A stretch of 64,000 nt of DNA from Conchocele bisecta (taxonomy: Eukaryota; Mollusca; Bivalvia; Lucinida; Thyasiridae), in NCBI GenBank assembly GCA_029237695.1, contig CM055274.1, forward strand, positions 23,549,505 to 23,613,504, written 5' to 3'. The notes below the pieces were generated by a model. It saw nothing but the letters and a program-made list of their open reading frames with translations, was not told the DNA's origin and made no database searches. Positions within the stretch are counted from its first letter, which is position 1; each line of letters begins with the position of its first letter. Made by a program: the position numbers and the translations under genes. This document shows positions 35,568 through 48,400 of this stretch, one piece after another.

Positions 35568-36139
35568 ACACAGTCAACTTATGAATAATATAGACGGTAA
35601 ACCAGTCCTGGTACAGCTTAGCAACAAGGAGTAAATTCTCAGGACAACGGCATTGATTGTTATTATTATGACAGAGAGATAAATAAAATAGATGCTGCAG
35701 GAAAGGTATGTCTGTGCCAAACATTTTATTATATTATTTGCATGGTCTACACATGCAGGTTAATTTTTTTCTGTGTGCGACTTGATGTTGGGGTGAGATA
35801 GAGATTTCGAAAGTGAAAGTAGACGGTTCCGTCAAAAAAGGGGAAATAACTTTGGAAATCAACCCGCATGACCCCGTGTTTGGCATGGAGCTAGAAACGG
35901 CTTAGGTCACTGACTTCAGGAAGTAACCAAATTGATTTTTCGCAGGTAGTTTGCGATTGTCATGTTTGTGTGAATGTGGGTCTATGGGAAATCAATTGGT
36001 TGTCTGTTTCCTATAGAGTCATCCTTTGCCTCTATCATTTGACCATTCAACGCGCAAAGATGACGAAGTGGACAAGAATGCAGTTGTTCGTCACGTGGTC
36101 TCCGGCTTATTGACACTTGAATGAGGAGCAGTTCATGTA
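35568..36139. other. Upstream region of the Shisa/CYYR1-like gene
   Basis: Between the truncated end of the tandem array and the conserved promoter block. AGACGGTTCCGTCAAAAAAG and GGGGAAATAACTTTGG are unremarkable. A CACGTG E-box is at about 36093. Confidence 0.4.
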
Positions 36140-36412
36140 AGCGGGAACCATAGATAACTGGCACACAAGTCACTCACAGGTACCAGATTACGACCACAGC
36201 GTCAGGTGAACTTACGACCTAGTGACGCAGGAAAACATGAACATGAATGGATACGCGTACCTGATTGTGTTTTCCGCCGTTGGTAAGTGAAGTTAGGGCG
36301 TCGACAGAGGGGATGGGGGAAGGGGGATAGGAGAGAACGGATGGGTTTTGCTGAACTAGTCGATAACATCACCGTCGTGATATTTGCTATGTGTTTAGAC
36401 TAACATGCCATA
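36140..36412 (+). promoter_or_regulatory. Conserved promoter-proximal block of the Shisa/CYYR1-like gene
   Basis: Non-coding sequence on both sides of exon 1 is shared with the minus-strand paralogue at 4316-4560, so it is either recently duplicated or under constraint. ACCAGATTACGACCACAG lies about 55 bp before the first ATG in both copies. A CACGTG E-box sits upstream near 36093. I see no TATA box at a convincing spacing. A promoter role is inferred from position and conservation. Confidence 0.45.
36237..36282 (+). CDS. Exon 1 of Shisa/CYYR1-like gene (signal peptide)
   Basis: Encodes most of the signal peptide and ends in phase 1 at a consensus donor (G|GTAAGT at 36283). Two ATGs are in frame, at 36237 and 36243. 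The minus-strand paralogous exon (4433-4472) aligns to the second, so translation may start at 36243, which would give 152 residues. The sequence before it (36140-36236) is also conserved in that paralogue and is probably 5'UTR and core promoter. Confidence 0.8.
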
Positions 36413-39400
36413 TCTCTATATCATGTTTAACTTCTATTTTTCTTTATCTGACTTTTATAATTTGTTATTGTCATGACGCCAGTTTTCGGAGTAGTCGGAG
36501 TTTTCGGGGTATTCAAATATTTTGTAATTTGTAGACATGTGTGCAGCCGCGATGTGCTTTACGTCACGTAATTAAAATAAGCATGACATTACCTATAGTA
36601 AGTTCTTAAAAAGTTCCACCAAATCCAGTATTTGGACCAAATACTGGTAAATTTTACCATTTAGGTCATTTTGTTCACTAACCTACCGTGATTTTCGTGA
36701 TTTTATGCGTCCGCCATTAATCTGCTCTTTAATATTGTTAAAATCATAATCAAGAGAAATGTTACACGTTTTCCTTCACTGTGCCTCATTCATCTGCGTG
36801 ATGATCTTATAGTCAATGAAAACTCGGGACGAATTAGCAAATTTATTGACACTTTCGGAACATACCGCGAAAACTCCAACCATAAGTCAATATTCAAGAT
36901 AGCTGACTCAAGTGTTGCTAAGCGAGCTGACGCGAATTTTAATCTAACAACAATCTTATTTTGAAGGCAAGACACATTGAAAGAAATGTTTATCATTCTA
37001 TTGAACTAACAATTTAGCTCATATGTTATGTTTGATAAAAACTGCTAGTTGATGACCTTGTTAATATCCCGAAAACTAGACCCACCATCATACTTTGTTA
37101 TGTTATGTCTAATATGTCATTGTGTTTAGTGCCATTTTATATTTTTCAATAAAAGTGAATACTAGAATTGACCCAATTCTCATGGATTCGTGCCTTCTCA
37201 TTGATTCATGCCCTAGAAAACATGCAAGTGAATAAGCATATTCTAAGAATAGTGTTAATTGAACAAAATTATTTTAAAAGGTATTTCAAGTTGTTTCCCA
37301 CGGTTTTCTATGGCACGCCGTTTTACTATTTATTCCAAATCAAGATATCTCGGAGACGCCGGAGCTGGGGCGGCAGGGGCGGCAGCTCAATATTTTGGCA
37401 AATTTGTTTTACAAAAAGAAGTGTACAAAAATGTGTATGGGATACCTATTAAAGTTGTATCTTAAATGCAGCAGAATGCAGGAAATGGCATCTAGAATTA
37501 AAAAATATTATGGGGGTGGGGGGTGGCATGCCCCGGACCCCACTACCACTCCTTCGCTTCGTTCGGGTTGACATTCGCCTCCCCAATATGTATTTGCTTC
37601 CGGCGCCCCTGTATCTACTAAACTTTATCAGATAACTTATATACTATGGTATATATATAGTTTATAGCATATCTTATGTACTTTATAAGATATCTTATAT
37701 AATATATATATATAAGATATCTACTAAAGTATATAAGCTATCTTATATACTATAGAAGATATCTCATATAAGATATAAGATATGTTTAGTAGATATTTTA
37801 TATACTTTAGTAGATATCTTATATAAAATTGTATATAAGATATCTTATAAACTATATAAGGTATCTTATATATTTTATGAGATATCTTATATATTTTACT
37901 AGATATCTTATATAGTTGAGTAGATATCTTATAAAGGAACTTATATAAGATATCTACTAAACTATATAAGATATCTTATAAAAAGTAGGAAATACTGAGT
38001 GCTCCCTTTGATGCCGCACTAAATTGACTAATTGATTACAATTTGAATTTGAACCAATGACAACTCTACATAAATAATTGGCGGGAAGCTGCTAAGCTAC
38101 ATACAGATACTGATTGCGGTAAGAAATGCCGAAACTTCTTTTTATACTTTTTATTTCTAATATACTAGCTAGATCTAGATTATGTGTTGAAACGAAAAAA
38201 ACACAAGTTTGAACAAGCTGTCTGCATATCGAACATCCGGGCAACTGTGATGCAAGGTCAAAGGGCCGGATCAAAGTGCATTGGTCTTGTTAGAAGTCCC
38301 GTTTCTCCAGTATATACATGTATTATAACAAATACGCACAGTTTTATTGTTGGTATAAAGTGTCCATCAGTTGGTATCTATTTTGATAAAAAATATAAAA
38401 TTGTGAGAACAAAATTAAAATACAAATATATATTCTCAGTCGAGGTTTGAGACCTGTTCGAGAGATCAATTTTCTACTGTAATTAATATAAGTTCATCTT
38501 TATTTGATATGTTTAGAAATAATTAACGTAATTCCCTTTTTATGTCCACGGGAATTATAAATCTTGGTCAGACTACGTTAGTTTACAAATGTACTAACGC
38601 TGGTTGATAAAGCTGAGCTGGCTGATTGCTCTGTTTTATTACCAGATGTGTGCGTTAAATTATGAGACCCTAATACAAAGTGTTTCTCTTAAATTTGCAC
38701 TGAGTACTACGGCAAACATATTCTACTGATTTGTAATTTCAGCACAGACTTCGTCTCATTTGATTATCTTTGACACAATTGCAACTTGCAATACTTAATA
38801 TAATTTCACCTTTATTTGATATGGTTAGAAATAATTAACGTAATTCCCTTTTTACATACACGGGAATTATAAATCTTGGATCAGACTACGTTAGTTTACA
38901 AACTATGATTACTTACGCTGGTTTTAACTATTTGTATCGTTGTATGTTTTCTCTTGATTTCACGGCAATATTAACGAGATTTCCACCGATTATCGAAACT
39001 AGTATTGGTGAAAGTGTCACAAATTATAAAATTGTCAATAAATGGAAATGTGTTATTTTTATTTCCAGGGAATTAAGCAGAATCATCGCGAATTATTTAC
39101 TACAAACTAAACCTAACCTCATTGAATTATATTTGTACAACCAGGGTAGACCCCATTCAGAATGTGCGGATGCGCAGCTTGATCTGGGCATACACTGGTT
39201 TCAATCGCTGTTTTGCATTAGGCTACATGTATATTGCCCGAAATATTAAGTTACACAAAGTTTGCCAGTCTGAGAATATATATAACGAGTACATCGGTCA
39301 TCTGTAATTATTTACGCGATTTAACGATTATTACTGCAAACTAAACTTCCTTGAACTTTATTTGTACAACCAGGGTAGAATTATTTTCTGCAAACTAAAC

Positions 39401-42400
39401 AGAATTTGTAATTTTAGCATATAATTTGTCTTATTTGATTATCTTTGACATAATTGCAACTTGCAATACTTAATATAATTTCATCTTTATTTGATATGGT
39501 TAGAAATAATATCACAGTGGTCAATGGTGGAATCGCCACACTACATGTACATGGATTATCGATTTACATATCGATACAATTAAGTAGATCACGTGACACC
39601 TGTAGATTTACGAGAGATTACGGAAAAAGCCGACATCACGGAAATTGCAAACTGACCATCACGTATTAATCAGCTGAAATTGACCATGTGGTCACTATTG
39701 ATTTTGTCCGCGAAAGTTGGATATGGGATAACACAGGGGTTATACCTTCAATGGGTTAAATACTATCAACACACAAAGGCTGTGAGTTCTTTTATATGGA
39801 CAAATAAGAGGTGACCTGAAATAAATACGCAGGGTTGTGTAAGTTTACAGTTCGATAAATTCCCTGTGCATTTAATCAGGCTCAACATGTAAACAAATGT
39901 TGGGTACGATTAGAAACAAAAGTGCTAGCCCGCTACGCTATCGTAGGGTACGATGTCTGACGTAACTTAGCAACTAAATAATATACTCAATACGGAGTGT
40001 CAGTCATCGTAGCCCACTTAAGTAACCATTTACATGAAACAAAGGACTGTATACAAGCTCCAGATAAGGAATTAGTAATTGAGTATTTTCACTCATCATA
40101 TCTGAAGCAATTGGGTATTTCAATATTTTAATTGGGTAAAATCAAATCACACTACTGTTTACACATCAACAGACAGAAATTATTGAATAGTTTGCTTCGA
40201 AATGAAAACATGTCTTGGTATTTCATTAGAATTGTCTCCTTGGAGACAATTCTAATGAAATACCAAGATGTTTTTTCATGGAAAATAAGAAAAAATATGC
40301 CATATTTGTGGTCTGTTTATTGTTTTCTGTAGCATGATAAAGGTACCACAAATGTTTTTATTGCTTTTTGATACTCGCTACTTCTGATTTCAATTGGGTT
40401 TTTGGCAATTTTAATTGGGTATCTACGCAAATACGCAGCTTATCTGGAGCTCTGGTATAGAAATAGAATAAACCCCACCCACCAACACCTAACACATTTA
40501 TATACTACAAATAAAAATCTCAGCACAACTCTTTACTGCAAACAGCGTAAACCCTGAGCAGACTGCGCGGTAGTGCAACAGCAAATTGAAGGCACATGAC
40601 ATATCACATGTATTCAATCGACAACCTCTTACCAATACTATCAAATTAGTAACTATTAAGTAATAGTTACTGCCCTAATTGAGATGTTCATGTGTTTGAA
40701 AAACCTACATGTGCCCATGGAACAGCGAGCCGCGAACAGGCGAGGTGTTTCATTGGCACATGTAGGTAGACTTACACATCAACTTACCGACTACATCTGG
40801 TTAGTATTCAGTGGAAATTGTGAACTTCAATGTTTCATCAAAGGAACTGTTTCTATAATTATGACAGTCGATCAATAATTATAAACATTCATGTTTGCTT
40901 TATTCGTGTCATGCTGCTATCGGGAGTGTTCGTGTCCCACTGGCACAACTATCATAATTATTTGTGTTTGACAGTCATTCATGTATACGATATATGCCGC
41001 AAAGTCAGTTATTCAAATCATTTACGAGGGGTGTTCAACAATTAAATTCCCGTAACATCTAGGATCACGTAAACATGAATGACATTAGTACGATTATTAT
41101 GGAATAAACACTATAGATAAAAGTATAACTAGTGCTTGTTCTGGGCCGAATTGACATTGGGGGTGGGGGGCGAAAATGTTGAGTGAAAAATAGATTTTTG
41201 GAAAACCAAAAATGAGAAATAGAGATTTATGAGAATGGAAGCCGAAACTGAAGATTATATTCGTACACCATGGAGTTACGAATCGCAAATAATCGTGTAG
41301 GGTGGTTAATCGTCGCACCCTTGGACTACGAAAACATTTATCACACTGAAAAGGCGACCAAGCTAAGTTGTTAGAACTATTTTTTATGGCGTAAGACCCG
41401 TGATCGTGGTTGATAAAAAATAATATAATTATTATACTGAAAAGAAAACTAGCGCTGCGAAAGCTAGTTTTGTGTGCAACTGATGACTACTTTAGTTTAT
41501 GCTATTGTCTGAATACAGTCTATAACGTATTTGTAAGCCAATCGCTATCAACACCACAGTTATGAAACTATACCAATATGTGTATTACATGTATGTATAA
41601 ATGGTTGCTGAGTGATGTGAACACATACCGCTTCACGAGAGAGCATCGATTTATAGCACTTTCCTACGATTTACTGAACACCCATCGGGTATATTCCGTG
41701 TACTAATGTAAACAGAAACATGGAGATTCGCCAGGTATGAATATATGTTTTTATTTTTAACAATGTTCTACATTTATTACACTTTAGTCGTGTCTTCCGT
41801 AAGTCTTTCTGTTAACATATTTCGTTTATACGTCAGCTACTGACCCAGGTTAAATATCCCCGCAACCCGATTACAAGTGAAATTCGTGTCTTTGTTTATC
41901 ATCATCCATTTATCCATTCGATAGCCCAACCAAGATGTCCGAATCCGCAAAATGAATGCCAACGATTGAAATGTTACTGCATCTATTCCTTGTCTGAGTA
42001 GAGGGGCAGGTGGAGTGGGAACTTGTGTGGACAGTCCCTGGAGACGGAAAACGTAAACATCGGCCGTCTTTAATTCATACCTCTCGGAATTAAAGACTGG
42101 TTTAATTGAAATGTGTTATCTGTCTAATTTGTGTCTCCTGGTTATTTTTACAATTTCCCAGTGGATTAACAAAACCCTTTAGTAAAAATACATGTATATC
42201 CAGGCTTCACCAATCTGATTCTCGCTACTCGCTTAGGTCACTGGTTGATAAAACAATGTATGTACATTACATGTATGAGTGACCAGTACATTCTCACCAC
42301 CATTTGTAGTTATTATGTAGATATTTTGATCAAAGTTATGAATGATCAAATTCTGCTAGTCGGTGACAATAATAACTTTAATTGCTTGAATTGCGACCAA

Positions 42401-45400
42401 CGTATCCCCTGACCAAATTGTGCAAATGTGTAGACTGATGTGGGCTACGGTCCCGTCGTAAGGTCCCTTTTCTCAGCAGGTATTCAGCGTGTCACCAAAT
42501 GACCATAGCTGCACAGCATGTGTGGTTTACCGTGAAGCACAAATTATTTCGTGCCCAGGTTTGCGTATAGATGCAAACTTTTCTATTGTCTGCAGGGGTG
42601 TTCAAATCACTTACCAACCTCTGACAATCAATAGAGTCGGTGTGTAAATATAATTTCACATACGTGAAAAACTATAAGATCATTAGATTAATAAATTAAT
42701 GCATTCAGGATGGCGGTGTTGGTCGGATTTGCCTGGTGCGTGAAATGGATTAGTGGGTAGACATGTAATGGGGCGTGATATGGTATAATAAAGTTCCTTT
42801 GAGCATTCACACACTATGTACATACATACACAGCGCTCCAGATAAGCTGCGTATTTGCGTAAATACCCAATTAAAATTGCCAAAAACCCAATTTAAATCA
42901 GAAGTAGTGAGTATCAAAAAGCAATGAAAAGTTTGTGGTATCTTTATCATGCTACAGAAAACAATAAGCAGACCACAAATATAGCATATATTTTCTTATT
43001 TTTCAATGAAAACACATCTTGGTATTTCATTAGAATTGTCTCCAAGGAGACAATTCTAATGAAATACCAAGATGTGTTTTCATTTAGAAGCAAACTATTC
43101 AATAAGTGCGGTCTGCTGAAGTGTAAACAGTAGTGTGATTCTATTTTACACAATTAACATTTTGAAATACCCAATTGCTTCAGAAATGATGGAGTGACAA
43201 TACTCAATTACTATTTCCTTATCTGGAGCGATGCATACATACTCCTGCAGGAGCCTCATACATGCAACCAGACTATTGACAACAAAATACAAAACGAGAC
43301 GATACAAATGCATACATTACTACAAAACGAGACGATACTAACGAAATTAACCAACTTATAGATGCAGGATTTATGTTATCAAATGTCACTCCGTACATGA
43401 CATGGACATTACTGTTTAATCTCTGTATTCAGGTGCGGATCCAGGATTTCGGGTTGGGGGTGGGGGTGTAATTATTTTGCAATACTTGACTATATTATCG
43501 AACGAGCTATACTCAACGACCGAAAAATGTATGGAATACATGGCACTTGGCATGAAACGTGCCTTGTAACTTGTAAAAAATCTTTACTCGGCGAATTTTA
43601 GGGGGGTGGGGGGCGCCGGTCCGCCTCCCCCCTGAATCCGCCCATGGTATTTATTTTTTGATGTGCAATGATCATACTATAATCTGTCAAAGATATTATT
43701 TTTTCATGTGAAAAAATAAATACAGAGAATAAATAGTAATGTCCGTTAACATTTTAAGAAAACACGGTTATCACCCCCGATATTAGTGTGGGAATTTACG
43801 TCTGGTATAAAATGTATAATAATGCCAATTAATATGTGGGGTAATGGTGAATGAATGTTTAGTTTACCAGAAAATGTTTCAGATGACGTCTGATATAAAG
43901 AACATTTTGTGCCTACTGAGTGGGCTTGTACCTTTAATATATTTGAGAATCCAGTAACAGTCAGTCAGTCGGTGTAACAGTCAGATAAATACACAATGCT
44001 GTCAATATACACATGCATTACCATACAAACTGAATCAAATCCAGTAGCTGCACATTTTCCGCTTTATAGGCAACAGGTTGCACTTTAACACTATGTCTAT
44101 GGGTAAGGTATAGACTAACAATAAACTGTGCATCAGATAGAAAAGTTTACACATTGACATTTATTTTGAGATTGATGGGAAAAATGCTCAGATATCTCGT
44201 CTTTTGCACAGTTTTCTGGCATAATATTTATAGCACACTGTTTTCATATATATATCTATAATATATTGCACCACATTTTATTAGTTTTACTGTCCTATTA
44301 TTTGCTGTAGGTGTCAAACGGTTGAAGAGGTGAAACTGTACGATGGCTTGTAAATACAAAGATGGCGGAGATGACAACTCATTGTACCATATATAGTATA
44401 AGGTTTGATCATGTCCAGCCGTGTGCAAACGTTTGCTGTGGCCCTTGGGAACTGTTTGAATCCCAAGGCCGAAGGCCGCGGGTTCAAACAGTTCCCAAGG
44501 GCCACAGCAAACGTTTGCACACGGCTGGACATGATCAAACGTTATTGTTACATTTCCAACAAAAAACTGATGTAATTTGAGCATTATATTCAGTATTTTC
44601 AGAACTTTTGTAAATCGCCCCATTCACTTAGATAATTTTCGGTATTCATATTCCGGGGCCTCGTCATGAACGTCATGAAGTAGTGACGTCTTGAAGGCAC
44701 TTCCGCGTAATGACGTCATGAAGGCACTTGGTCTACGAGCGGCCCCGGAATGAGCATTGCCTAAAGCCATATGCAAACAGCACGCGCTATATGTTTGCTA
44801 GTGCAAACAACGGAAACCATGTAACAATATACAGTAACAGGACAATATTCACATATTTTATATTCATATATCACATCACAAGTATGATTGAAGCCAAGTG
44901 TATCTTTCTATGACCTAATTCCTTAAGGTAGTATCCTTATTGTGGCCCCATGTAAAGTATATTGGATATATACATGTATAGCTATTTCCCTTGTTACTTG
45001 GTATGTAGTGTCCTTATAATGTGGTGTCAGGGATTATCTCCCCCTTTTGGACTTTCACCATTTTGCCTTGTAACTTGTAAAACGTCTAAACTGTAATAAT
45101 TGGACACTTGGTACTTGGTATGTAGTGTCCTTATAATTTGGGGTCATGGATTGTCTCCCACTTTTGCAGGGCTCCAGATAAGGAATTAGTAATTGAGTAT
45201 TGTCACTCCATCATTTCTGAAGCAATTGGGTATTTCAAAATTTTAATTGGGTAAAATAAAATCACACCACTGTTTACACATCAACAAACCGCAATTATTG
45301 AATAGTTTGCTTCGAAATGAAAACATATCTTGGAATTTCATTAGAATTGTCTCCTTGGAGACAATTCTAACTAGATACCAAATTGTGTTTTCATGGAAAA

Positions 45401-48400
45401 TAAGAAAACTATACTATCTTTGTGGTCTGTTTATTGTTTTCAGAAGCATGATAAAGGTACAGAAAATTTGTATTGCTTTTTGATACTCTCTACTTCTGAT
45501 TTCAATTGGGTTTTTTGCTATTTTAATTGGGTATTTAAGCAAATACGCAGCATATCTGGAGCACTTTTTTTTGGACTTAGAATTTCGCCATTTTGCCTTG
45601 TAGCTTGTAAAACTTCTAAAATGTAATAGTGGGACACTTGATACTTGGTCTGTAGCTTCTATATGGTGTGTGAATGGACTTAGTGAATTTCTATGTTTGA
45701 TTTTACACTGGGCCATGGATTATCTGCATGTATCTCACCCTTTTGGACTTATAATTTTGCCTCGTTAACTGTCAAAGAGATATGTGGGGTATCCATGTTC
45801 TATGAACTCACTTTCTAGTTTAATTCTTAGTCTGTCTGCAAAGACGAATATATTAATATGTTATCCCATCGCGTAGCGAAAAAGATATATAGCAAGGATT
45901 TAGAAGGATGCAAAAGTCGACCGTCTGTTCGACATGTTTTCCATTCTGCTATACTTTCTTTACTTCATTTGCATGCTTGGATTGACCTCAAACTTAATAT
46001 ACTTCTTGATAATTCCTTATCATCATCCATATTTTCATTCCATACCATACTCGTGCCTTCATGTCCTAGGTCAAATTACTTAGACATTTGCGTTCGTCAG
46101 ATTAGCGTTAAAGTTTTCAGCTATCCATTATCTCTGCAACGGAAAGTCGGATTGAAAACATATCTTGTCATTTCATTAGAAATGTCTCCTTGGAGACAAT
46201 TCTAGTGAAATACCAAGATGTGTTTTCATGGAAAATAAGAAAATACATCATACTTCATATACAATGTACTTCCTTATCGTCATCCATATTTTCATTCCAT
46301 GTTGCCTTCATGTCTAAGGTCAAATTACTTAGAAATTTGCTTTACGTTTTTTAAATATTTGCGTTAAAGATTTTATTTGTCTGTCCAGGCGGTGGCCGGG
46401 GGAATACGTAAGCCCCTGCAGGCATGGATACAGGGGGAGGTCCAGGGGCTCCGGACCTCCCCCACCCCCCGCTCCTGGCCTAGGTGTCAGGAAATCGCAT
46501 CTGCGGCGATCTGGCAATTACAAATTTCCTGGGGGAGGACCCCCACACCCCCCAACTTTACGATTTCGCACTCGCGGAGGTCGGCTATGCCAAATTGTAA
46601 TTACAGACCTCCCCTGCAATTATTTCTGTATCCGCCCCTGCCCTGCTCACTTTCGCTAGTTTTGAAAGTTTTTGTAAGAGTTTCTCAAATCGCCTATAAT
46701 TTCTGTTTGCCTTTAGCTAATATCTTCATATTGCATACATGCATTACTTAGTAACGATACATCGTTCCACGTTGATACAATTACCCTCCCTACTTATCAC
46801 ATGCCTGTCTGTCTGTTTATTTTTTGAAACTTTTTGTGACAGTTTCTCAAATCATCTATAGGGGCCCGACAGCGGGGTCAGCGTGTAAGTACACACACAA
46901 ACGAAACGACAGTGTTCGTTCGTGTGTGCACTTACACGCTGACCCCACTGTAAGTGCGTCGACAGACCACATTTTCTAGTTTCATTCTCCGCACCGCCCA
47001 TGCTCGCCCCGCACCCAATGTCATGGTCAAATAACTAAACTTGATATTTCACATTCAGTCTAGATCTATGTGTGCACATTTCTCCATTTCCGTACACCTT
47101 CATTACTGTACAAGCTATTGGCTTGAAACTTCATAAACATGCAAGTTTCTCATCATAAGTTTCACATTTCGTCTTATAAATGGTTTATACAGTTTTGGCT
47201 ATTTAGTTGGATTTTAATTTTTTATTTTGAATAAATGAAAGTTGTGATTAATGAAAATTATGCCACTACAATAATTTCCATAACTAATCATTGGTTAGTA
47301 CAATAGGATTACTCTGCAAGTGTGCAACATCTGATTGGAGTTTGTGCCCAACCTTCCCCCCCCCCCATTGGTGCTGGTGTCATACCGCTTCTACAGCCTC
47401 GAAAAAGTGAAGATAAAACCTCGAAAAGCCTTGAATTTTGCCACTTTGAATCTGGGGGGAACCCTGTTACTGTACGAACAATGAGATTGAATGTTCGTGT
47501 GCATGTTTCTCATCATTCATTCGTGAAACAGACAGTAGCGCCGGACACATACAAATAAAACAGTAAATGTCCAGTTGAACCTCTCTAAATCGGACACCCT
47601 GGGATGATGTCCCCAGGGTGTCGGTTTAGAGAGATTCCACTGTAAATCCGACATGACTATGCCAAGGCATGCAGATGTTCTTTGTGAACTTCAACAGGCA
47701 TCAGAGATATGCAGGGATTCCGCTGGCGATCGCGACTTTCCCAATTGGCGATAAAAATAAACAATTGGCGATAAAAAATTACAATTTTAGGGAAAAAAAT
47801 AAAAAAATAATAAAATATTTTATTCCCCCAGCGGAATCCCTGAGATAGATGGCAATGAAACGCGTAAAATTACCGTAAATATTGTAAAGTTACTTTGTAC
47901 TTCCAGTTTTGGTTTGTGAAGCGTCCGACTGTTGCAAAAGTTACACGAACCCCTTCACAGGAAAATATGTGGACGGGAAGGTTTGCGCAGCCTACTGCTG
48001 CCTGATGCCGTCACAAGGTGTCTACGACTGCTGTGAAGATGTCAACAAACAGGCATGGGCAAAGTATCGCGATGGAGACTGCTCAGATTGGCTGAAAGAA
48101 CACATGTAAGATTAACCACCCACATTTTCTGTCTGTAACGCTTGGCTGATGTCTACACAGATTGGCTTAAATAACATGTGTAAGATTATTCTGTCTGTAA
48201 CCACAGATTGGCTTAACCCTTTCACCCCTAAGTAACTGAAATATAAGTCATTTGCCAGCCAATGAAATCGTCACAAAATGATTTTCAGACTACTCTAGTC
48301 CATTTATGACAAGTGGGTGTTTTTGCTCTCAAAAATATGAAAATTTCTTTCATCTGTAGCCGATTTCATCAACATTTCAAAGTATACTTATCTAGCAAAG

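Noticed and set aside
35592..35633. Short peptide MNNIDGKPVLVQLSNKE upstream of the Shisa/CYYR1-like gene as an upstream exon
   Set aside because: It is 17 codons ending in TAA, with no splice or homology support linking it to exon 1.
26841..35724. Recurrent 60-102 codon ORFs on both strands (starting MPNFLKQTF, MGQYSASRD, MTLFIQAVC)
   Set aside because: They repeat only because the ~880-bp unit repeats. Both strands are open at the same place, individual copies break them, and no domain or codon-constraint signal is visible.
44228..44623. 131-codon minus ORF with overlapping ORFs on both strands
   Set aside because: It reads through the perfect 138-bp inverted repeat, so the mirrored frames share peptides; no homology recognised.
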